DNA from: Anaerolineae bacterium | GTDB taxonomy: Bacteria > Chloroflexota > Anaerolineae > Anaerolineales > Villigracilaceae | Direction of reading: 5' to 3' | NCBI GenBank assembly: GCA_017303735.1 | Contig: JAFLCF010000082.1 | Location: 1 to 18,426, forward strand | Length of the DNA: 18,426 nt | In this document: positions 13,242-18,426 of the stretch, piece after piece | Position numbering within the stretch: the stretch's first letter is position 1 | How the letters are laid out: the number at the start of each line of letters is the position of its first letter | Made by a program: the position numbers and the translations under genes | Notes under the pieces: model-generated | What the model was told of the DNA's origin: nothing | Seen by the model: the letters and a program-made list of their open reading frames with translations, nothing else | Databases searched by the model: none

Positions 13242-15224
13242 ATGCAATTTCGCCTTTCCCCCACAACACGCCAAACCCTGCTGATCGCCATCATCACAAT
13301 CATCGCCTACGGCTTGCTTCTGCCAGTCACCGGCTTCTATTGGGACGACCTGCCCTTCGCATGGATCGCAAAATTTCTCGGTCCCGCCGAGTTCGTGCCC
13401 GCTTTCATGCCCTTCCGCCCGTTTCTCGGTCCCATCTTTTATTTCACCACCAGCCTCATCCCACCAGTTCCGCTCTATTGGCAGATCTTCGCACTCATCA
13501 TCCGCTTTCTCATCGGCGTCGCCGCATGGTGGATGTTCCAACAGATCTTCCCCACCCGCAAAACACTTGCCTACCTTGCCGCCTTACTCATGCTCGTCTT
13601 CCCCGGCTACAGTCAACACTGGGTGGCATATACTCACATCAATCAAGAACTCATCCCCTTCCTTTTTTATCTGCTCTCTTTCGGCTATACCTTCAAAGCT
13701 CTGCGCACACAAAAAAAGACAGATACCCTCATCGCCCTCCTATTGCAAATCTGCGGCATCTTCCCCACCGAATACTTCTTCGGCATTGAAGGTCTTCGTT
13801 TCTTCTTTCTTCTCACTTTCTTTCAAGGCAGCCTCATCGAACGCTTCGCCAAAACCATCAAGACTTGGCTGCCCTATCTGTTCATTTGGGTTCTCAATGC
13901 CGCCTGGCTCTTCTACTACTACCGCTTCGGTCCTTATGAGTCTTATGAAGTCACCGCCGCTCAATCACCAAACCTGCTTTACTTCTTAACACAAGCGCTG
14001 GATGCTCTCTGGAAAACCGGCTTCTACATTTGGACTCAAGTCATCATCCTAGCCTTTTCTTCTCTGCCCGCGCCCGCCTCTCTCTTAACCTTGGGCTTGG
14101 CTGCGCTCTCATTCATTCTTCTCGTCCGCTACCTGCTTCGCTCCGCGCAACCCGAAGCGACAGATAAAACTCTCGCCGTGTTCCTGCTCATCACCGGCGT
14201 CTTTGGTATTCTGCTCGGACGGCTCCCTTCTTTGGCGGCAGGTCTTCCCCTCACCTTGCAATCTTCCTTCGACCGCTTCATGATCTCCATCATGCTTGGA
14301 TCGGTCATGTTCGTGCTCGGCTTGCTCGAATGGCTGGTCAAAGGTCATCGTGTGCGCATGCTCATCATCTCCGCCCTCATCGCCCTCGGCATCGGACAGC
14401 AATTCTTCAACGCCAACATCTTCCGCCGAGACTGGTTGCAGCAACGCGACATTTACTGGCAAATGGCATGGCGCATGCCCGCACTCGAAGCGAACACCGT
14501 CCTGCTCACCCACCAAATGCCGATTGACTACGAAACCGACCTTTCTTTCACGGCACCCATCAATTGGATGTACGCGCCCAATTACACTCGCTCCGATATT
14601 CCCTACATGCTGCTTTACACCGAGAAGCGTCTGGGCGGCGTCACCCTGCCCGCGCTGGAAAAAGACATCGCCATTCGCTATCCCTACCGCACAGTGAATT
14701 TCAACAGCAATACCTCCAACGCCGTCGTCATTTACATGCCGCAAAACGGATGTCTGCGTGTGCTCGATCCACAGCGCGGCGATCTCGTGATCTACTCACA
14801 CCTGCCCAACTCGCTAACGAATGCCATCCCGCTCTCAGATACATCTCGCATCATCACGAATCCGAGCCAGCCTGCACGCCCGCCATTCTTCCCTGAACCA
14901 GAACAAGGCTGGTGTTATTATTTTGCGAAGGCTGGTCTTGCCAATCAACAAGGCGATTATGAGGCTACTTCTGCACTTGCAAAGGAAGCATTCACACTAG
15001 GTCTTCAACCTGAAGACCCATACGAATGGCTGGTTTTCGTCGAAGCCTACGCCATGAACGGAGAGATCGCTCAAGCAGAGGAAATATCGAACACGGTTCT
15101 TGCAGAAGGTGGGAAAACGCTCAAGGCGGTCTGCCAGGTTTGGGAGCAGGTTCAGGCACAAGTCCACGAAGGAGGCGCAGAAGCCGTTGAATCCGCTCGA
15201 TTGAGGCTTGGTTGCAATCCATGA
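13242..15224 (+). CDS. Polytopic membrane protein, GT-C glycosyltransferase-like, with helical-repeat tail
   Basis: The 660-residue protein has roughly ten to twelve membrane helices over residues 10-390. The first loop carries FYWDDLPF (D35, D36), the position and style of the acidic catalytic motif in GT-C fold glycosyltransferases that use polyprenyl-phosphate sugars. Residues about 395-560 form a soluble region (SFTAPINWMYAPNYTRSDIPYM...). The last 90 residues (AGLANQQGDYEATSALAKEAFTLGLQPEDPYEWLVFVEAYAMNGEIAQAEEI) look like TPR-type helical pairs. It probably transfers a sugar to a surface glycan or protein, but no close family is recognised. It stands alone with a leaderless-type promoter. 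A non-catalytic assembly protein is an alternative. Confidence 0.65.
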   Translation: MQFRLSPTTRQTLLIAIITIIAYGLLLPVTGFYWDDLPFAWIAKFLGPAEFVPAFMPFRPFLGPIFYFTTSLIPPVPLYWQIFALIIRFLIGVAAWWMFQQIFPTRKTLAYLAALLMLVFPGYSQHWVAYTHINQELIPFLFYLLSFGYTFKALRTQKKTDTLIALLLQICGIFPTEYFFGIEGLRFFFLLTFFQGSLIERFAKTIKTWLPYLFIWVLNAAWLFYYYRFGPYESYEVTAAQSPNLLYFLTQALDALWKTGFYIWTQVIILAFSSLPAPASLLTLGLAALSFILLVRYLLRSAQPEATDKTLAVFLLITGVFGILLGRLPSLAAGLPLTLQSSFDRFMISIMLGSVMFVLGLLEWLVKGHRVRMLIISALIALGIGQQFFNANIFRRDWLQQRDIYWQMAWRMPALEANTVLLTHQMPIDYETDLSFTAPINWMYAPNYTRSDIPYMLLYTEKRLGGVTLPALEKDIAIRYPYRTVNFNSNTSNAVVIYMPQNGCLRVLDPQRGDLVIYSHLPNSLTNAIPLSDTSRIITNPSQPARPPFFPEPEQGWCYYFAKAGLANQQGDYEATSALAKEAFTLGLQPEDPYEWLVFVEAYAMNGEIAQAEEISNTVLAEGGKTLKAVCQVWEQVQAQVHEGGAEAVESARLRLGCNP

Positions 15225-15232
15225 TGCACGGC

Positions 15233-15261
15233 TTGACGCATTAAACTTCATGTGCTACCAT
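15233..15261 (+). promoter_or_regulatory. Candidate promoter of the LysM gene
   Basis: TTGACG (15233-15238) and TACCAT (15256-15261) are separated by 17 bp. The predicted start near 15268 gives a leader of about 108 nt before ATG 15376, in which I see no clear structure. Confidence 0.4.
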
Positions 15262-15375
15262 CTTTTTTTAGAGTGTATCGCACCATTACTGAATTAAATT
15301 TGAGTGTCTCTCAAGAGCCGCTCCAACAATTTGGTAAGAATGAATTTAAGCGATAGTATGGAACGAGGAGAATAT

Positions 15376-16104
15376 ATGCCCAGTAAACATCGTAGTGTGC
15401 AGGTTTTTTCGATCTTCATGATCGCAGCAGTGTTTCTGTCTGCCTGCACGCAATCCCTTTCATCTGCCCCTGCAGCAACGCCGACCCTTATCGCCACCGG
15501 GTTGTTCGTGTCGCCGGTCGCTTCTGTTGAAAACCCAATGGAAATGATCGAGCAGTTTGCCAAGCAGACGGAAGCCGCACAAACCGCAGCCGCTGGCGGC
15601 GGAGCCACAGCTACACCCGGCACCCCCGTGGCTGGTATCACCGCTACCATTGACCCAGCCCTCCCCACTGCAACCCCCACCGTGGCTGTCGCAGTCTCCA
15701 CCCCGACCAATGCAAACGCAGCGGCAACCGCAGCTCCCGCCGCAACTTCAGTTCCGCCGGTCATCGCGGGCGGCTCAGAGTATATTTTGCGTGAAGGGGA
15801 ATTCCCCTATTGTATTGCCCGTCGTTACAACGTAGACCCTGAAGCGCTGATCGCCGCAAGCGGGCTGACAAACCCGGATGTATATTATGCGGGTCTCAAG
15901 TTGGTCATCCCAAGCTCAGGTGCTTTCCCCGGCACGCGTGCTTTGAAGCCGCATCCTGCGTCCTACACGGTGGCTTCAGGAGATGAAACCGTATATAGCA
16001 TCGCCTGTGCCTTTGGAGATGTTGACCCCAACGCGATCGCCTCGACAAATGGCATATCTGCCTCCGCAAAGTTGACGGTTGGGCAGGTACTGCAAATTCC
16101 GTAA
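15376..16104 (+). CDS. LysM-domain lipoprotein
   Basis: The 242-residue exported lipoprotein has lipobox LSAC (Cys24), then a long Ala/Thr/Pro-rich spacer (about 30-130), and two LysM repeats at about 135-179 (YILREGEFPYCIARRYNVDPEALIAASGL) and 197-242 (YTVASGDETVYSIACAFGDVDPNAIASTNGI...VGQVLQIP). LysM binds peptidoglycan or other N-acetylglucosamine polymers; no catalytic domain is attached. Each repeat has a Cys at the same place (C146, C211), perhaps a structural pair. ATG 15376 is chosen because GAGGAG lies 6 nt upstream; an in-frame GTG at 15304 lacks one. A terminator follows closely, so the gene is monocistronic. Confidence 0.88.
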   Translation: MPSKHRSVQVFSIFMIAAVFLSACTQSLSSAPAATPTLIATGLFVSPVASVENPMEMIEQFAKQTEAAQTAAAGGGATATPGTPVAGITATIDPALPTATPTVAVAVSTPTNANAAATAAPAATSVPPVIAGGSEYILREGEFPYCIARRYNVDPEALIAASGLTNPDVYYAGLKLVIPSSGAFPGTRALKPHPASYTVASGDETVYSIACAFGDVDPNAIASTNGISASAKLTVGQVLQIP

Positions 16105-16115
16105 GTTGAACTTTC

Positions 16116-16149
16116 AAAAAGCCCAGGTAAACAATACCTGGGCTTTTTT
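16116..16149 (+). terminator. Rho-independent terminator after the LysM gene
   Basis: GCCCAGGTA (16121-16129) pairs perfectly with TACCTGGGC (16135-16143) across a 5-nt loop. It is flanked by A5 and T6, so it could work in both directions. Confidence 0.85.
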
Positions 16150-16172
16150 CTATCCTAGAAAAGGAAACTCAT

Positions 16173-16703
16173 ATGCCCACTTTTGAATTACTCAAAACTG
16201 AAACTCTATTACAAGGACGTGCCTTCAAAATTCGACGCGATACGCTGAAAACGCCCGATGGTCGTGAGACTAAATTCGATATCGTGGAACACGGCGGTTC
16301 GGTGGTTATCGTGCCTGTCGATGCAGATGGGAATATTCTCTTCGTCCGTCAATACCGTCACGCCGCAGGCATGGACATGCTCGAGCTGCCCGCTGGAACC
16401 CGCGATGGGGATGAGCCCTTTGCAGATTGCGCCGCTCGCGAGATCCGCGAAGAGACGGGTATGGAAGCAGGCAAGTTGATCCATGTCGGTTCGTTCTACC
16501 TCGCGCCGGGTTACTCCACCGAATACATGGGCGTCTTTTTTGCAACGAACTTAAAGCACAATCCGCTCGAAGCGGATGATGATGAGTTCTTATCGGTAGA
16601 GAAGATTCCCGTCAAAGAAGCACTGGCAATGGCAGAACGCGGCGAAATGCCAGATGCCAAGTCGCTGGCGGCATTGTTGATGGCAAGGTCATATCTTGAA
16701 TAA
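16173..16703 (+). CDS. NUDIX hydrolase, ADP-ribose pyrophosphatase type
   Basis: The 176-residue protein has a complete Nudix box, GTRDGDEPFADCAAREIREETGM, matching GX5EX7REUXEEXGU, within a fold typical of ADP-ribose pyrophosphatases (VIVPVDADGNILFVRQYRHAAGMDMLELPAG before it and LAPGYSTEYMGVFFA after it). It would hydrolyse ADP-ribose or a similar nucleoside diphosphate sugar to AMP plus sugar phosphate in the cytosol. The start has AAGGAAA 8 nt upstream and follows the LysM terminator, with no obvious promoter between. Its last 8 nt overlap the next gene. Confidence 0.92.
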   Translation: MPTFELLKTETLLQGRAFKIRRDTLKTPDGRETKFDIVEHGGSVVIVPVDADGNILFVRQYRHAAGMDMLELPAGTRDGDEPFADCAAREIREETGMEAGKLIHVGSFYLAPGYSTEYMGVFFATNLKHNPLEADDDEFLSVEKIPVKEALAMAERGEMPDAKSLAALLMARSYLE

Positions 16704-17619
16704 TCACCCACAGAAACATAGACCGCATCTTGTGGCAGTTTCGCAAGCATTATTGGTAACCTTTTTGTGGTCAACTTCCTGGGTCTTGATCAAGTTTGGG
16801 CTAAAGGCAGACCTGCCTTCAGTCACCTTTGCCGGGCTGCGTTATACCCTTGCGGCGCTTTGCCTACTGCCGCTGACCCTTCTTAACCCAGCCCATCGCC
16901 AAACTCTGCGCGGACTTTCCATCCGCACCTGGTGGGAGCTTCTTGCGCTTGGGGTCATCTTTTACACTCTGACTCAAGGCGCTCAATTCGTCAGCCTGTC
17001 ATTTTTGCCTTCTGCCACACTGTCCCTGTTATTGAACTTCTCTCCTATCTTCATTGCTTTGTATGGAATGGCTTCCCGCAGTGAACAGACCTCGCTCACA
17101 CAATGGGGCGGGATTTTAGTCACGGTCATCGGCGCATTGATCTACTTCCTGCCACTTTCCATTGCAGGGAATCAAATTCCAGGTTTGATTGCTGCTTTGG
17201 TTGCCTTATCCGCAAATGCCACATCCTCCATTTTGGGGCGGTATATCAACACCCAGGAAAAATTAAATCCGCTCGTGGTGACCAGTATCAGCATGGGGAT
17301 TGGCAGAATTTTGATGCTGGTCATTGGCATCCTTACACAAGGCATGGGCACATTGAACCTTACCCAATGGGCGATCATCGGCTGGCTGGCAGTGGTCAAC
17401 ACCGCAATAGCTTTCACACTTTGGAACAAATCCCTGCAAACGCTCACCGCCGTGGAATCCAGCATCATCAATGGAACAATGCTTCCCCAGATCGCCATCC
17501 TTGCATGGATATTTTTGGACGAATCGCTTGGCGGAAAAGAAATTCTCGGGCTGGTCTTTGTTCTTGCAGGTACGTTGATCGTTCAATTGTGGCGTTACCT
17601 ACCCACTTCAAACCATTAA
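16696..17619 (+). CDS. EamA/DMT-superfamily transporter
   Basis: The 307-residue membrane protein has about ten helices in two EamA repeats, beginning VSQALLVTFLWSTSWVLIKFGL and, in the second half, GQNPLVV-like loops followed by WAIIGWLAVVNTAIAFTLWNKSLQTL and MLPQIAILAWIFLDESLGGKEILGLVFVLAGTLIV. The substrate is unknown. The start must be TTG at 16696, as the conserved first helix begins soon after. AAGG lies 9 nt upstream inside the NUDIX gene and the TTG overlaps its stop, which implies translational coupling. It is distinct in sequence from the EamA protein encoded at 3899. Confidence 0.88.
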   Translation: MNNHPQKHRPHLVAVSQALLVTFLWSTSWVLIKFGLKADLPSVTFAGLRYTLAALCLLPLTLLNPAHRQTLRGLSIRTWWELLALGVIFYTLTQGAQFVSLSFLPSATLSLLLNFSPIFIALYGMASRSEQTSLTQWGGILVTVIGALIYFLPLSIAGNQIPGLIAALVALSANATSSILGRYINTQEKLNPLVVTSISMGIGRILMLVIGILTQGMGTLNLTQWAIIGWLAVVNTAIAFTLWNKSLQTLTAVESSIINGTMLPQIAILAWIFLDESLGGKEILGLVFVLAGTLIVQLWRYLPTSNH

Positions 17620-17642
17620 AATTTTAGAACTAGGAGAAAACA

Positions 17643-18011
17643 ATGTCGAACAAACCTATGATGATCCTTATCGCTGGTCCGTACCGTTCTGGCACCAATG
17701 ACGACCCGGAAAAAATCGCAGAAAACGTCCACTTTATGGAGTCTTTCGCCGTTCCCATCTTTCGCAAAGGTCATATCCCCGTCCTCGGCGAATGGTTTGC
17801 TTTGCCATTGCTTACCTTGGCAGGCTCCAAAGAAACCGGCGATGAGATTTTCAACGAGATTTTTCATCCCATCGCAGTGCGTCTGCTCGATAAATGCGAC
17901 GCCGTCTTGCGCGTGGGCGGTGCATCTTCCGGTGCAGATCTAATGGTGAGCACAGCAAAGGAAAAGGGTGCGAAAATCTTTTATTCACTTGATGAGATAC
18001 CCGCTATTTAG
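17643..18011 (+). CDS. DUF4406 / nucleoside 2-deoxyribosyltransferase-like protein
   Basis: The 122-residue protein begins MILIAGPYRSGTNDDPEKIAENV (residues 7-29), the phosphate-binding start of nucleoside 2-deoxyribosyltransferase-like folds. It continues with ALPLLTLAGSKETG and LLDKCDAVLRVGGASSGADLMVSTAKEKGAKIF. In related DUF4406/NDT proteins the SxGAxxE region supplies a catalytic Glu; here that stretch reads SSGADLMVSTA, with no Glu at the expected place, so enzymatic activity is doubtful. The start is fixed by AGGAGA 8 nt upstream. It follows the EamA gene by 23 nt and may be in its operon. Confidence 0.75.
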   Translation: MSNKPMMILIAGPYRSGTNDDPEKIAENVHFMESFAVPIFRKGHIPVLGEWFALPLLTLAGSKETGDEIFNEIFHPIAVRLLDKCDAVLRVGGASSGADLMVSTAKEKGAKIFYSLDEIPAI

Positions 18012-18017
18012 GTGTTG

Positions 18018-18023
18018 TATAAT
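18018..18023 (+). promoter_or_regulatory. -10 box TATAAT placed for a leaderless MNT gene
   Basis: A perfect TATAAT ends at 18023. The base 7 nt downstream is 18030, the A of the ATG. No ribosome site precedes the ATG and no -35 consensus is seen. Confidence 0.5.
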
Positions 18024-18029
18024 TATAGT

Positions 18030-18332
18030 ATGGCAAGGAAAACTCGTCTTCAAAAATATCTCGAAATCCTCCGCGAAAAAAAGCCCTACCTCGTGGAGCA
18101 ATATCATATTGCTTCTTTGGAGGTTTTTGGGTCTTATATCCGTCATGAGGAACACAAGAAAAGTGATCTTGATATATTAGTTACCTTTACACGTCCGCCT
18201 AGTTTGCTTAAATATGTACGGATGGAGAACTACCTCTCCGACTTATTAGGCGTCAAAGTTGATTTGGTCATGAAAGACTCTCTCAAACCCATGATCGGAA
18301 AAAATATTCTACGAGAAGCCTCAACCATATGA
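18030..18332 (+). CDS. MNT-type nucleotidyltransferase (MntA-like antitoxin)
   Basis: The 100-residue protein carries the minimal nucleotidyltransferase signature GSX10DXD exactly (G34 S35, D46, D48) and a third acidic residue D78 (VKVDLV). In type VII HEPN/MNT toxin-antitoxin systems MntA neutralises HepT by adding AMP groups. The N-terminal helix (KYLEILREKKPYLVEQY) and size fit. The ATG at 18030 is preferred over an in-frame GTG at 18012, because the -10 box lies between them and points to a transcript beginning at the ATG. Its stop overlaps the next start (ATGA), so the two products are translationally coupled. Confidence 0.85.
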   Translation: MARKTRLQKYLEILREKKPYLVEQYHIASLEVFGSYIRHEEHKKSDLDILVTFTRPPSLLKYVRMENYLSDLLGVKVDLVMKDSLKPMIGKNILREASTI

Positions 18333-18426
18333 CAAGAGAGTATTTTGACTTCCTTGTGGACATGCATGAAAATGCCAATCGTGCCATAAATTTCGCGGCA
18401 GGCATGGATTATGATACCTTTGCAAA
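18329..18426 (+). CDS. HEPN-domain protein, HepT-like toxin (partial, cut by window edge)
   Basis: Only the first 32 residues are present (MTREYFDFLVDMHENANRAI, then FAAGMDYDTFA). The pattern of an initial helix DFLVDMHENANRAINF followed by a GM-[DS]-xxxF turn matches HepT/DUF86 HEPN proteins. The RX4-6H active-site motif would lie beyond the window. The ATG overlaps the MNT stop by 4 bases. Confidence 0.7.
   Translation, partial: MTREYFDFLVDMHENANRAINFAAGMDYDTFA

Noticed and set aside
14109..14744. 211-residue minus-strand frame inside the GT-C-like gene
   Set aside because: Rich in His/Glu/Asp as expected from the complement of a hydrophobic coding strand; no start signals or family match.
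15294..15764. Ala/Val-rich minus-strand frame of 156 residues
   Set aside because: It is the complement of the Thr/Pro/Ala linker of the LysM lipoprotein; the low-complexity codons explain the open frame.
1..18426. Search for CRISPR arrays, tRNA and rRNA genes and insertion sequences
   Set aside because: No regularly spaced direct repeats, no recognisable tRNA or rRNA sequence and no transposase-like reading frame were found.

Overview
The window looks like a chromosomal segment of a Chloroflexota bacterium, most likely an Anaerolineae relative. This is inferred from gene content: a Rex repressor, a CHASE2 cyclase next to a FecR lipoprotein, lipoproteins with long Thr/Pro/Ala linkers followed by SH3b or LysM domains, a DUF3159 protein, and attC-like repeats ending in GCAAACCGTTRGGC. 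No rRNA, tRNA or CRISPR array is visible. Base composition is near 50-55% GC except in one AT-rich island (about 10.3-12.1 kb).

Layout. (1) 11-890, minus strand: a broken diguanylate cyclase relic downstream of an intact LURP-one/Tubby-like gene. (2) 1085-4747, plus strand: DegV, then three compact membrane-protein genes (DUF1295, DUF1475-like, DUF3159), then an EamA permease. (3) 4792-9040: an envelope module made of an SH3b lipoprotein, a FecR lipoprotein and a CHASE2-transmembrane-class III nucleotide cyclase. (4) 9047-10031: a REP-like nested hairpin, then rex with its own promoter, a candidate operator and a strong terminator. (5) About 10165-12135: two gene cassettes bounded by attC-like sites with no integrase in view. 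They carry a two-TM protein with a possible phospholipase-D-like domain and an AT-rich lipoprotein. Two related GNAT acetyltransferases follow. (6) 13242-16149: a multi-spanning GT-C-like membrane protein with a helical-repeat tail, and a LysM lipoprotein with promoter and terminator. (7) 16173-18011: a NUDIX hydrolase, a translationally overlapped EamA permease and a DUF4406-like protein. (8) 18030 to the end: an MNT nucleotidyltransferase overlapping the start of a HEPN (HepT-like) gene, cut by the window edge.

How they work together. The FecR and CHASE2-cyclase genes are 26 nt apart and probably co-transcribed, coupling an exported sensor or scaffold to second-messenger synthesis. Rex probably represses itself in response to NADH/NAD+. 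The MNT/HEPN pair looks like a type VII toxin-antitoxin unit.

The most unusual signals are the integrase-less attC-like cassette cluster, three genes whose -10 box sits exactly 7 nt before the start codon (predicted leaderless mRNAs), the 18-bp inverted repeat overlapping the rex -35 box, and the doubly broken cyclase relic.
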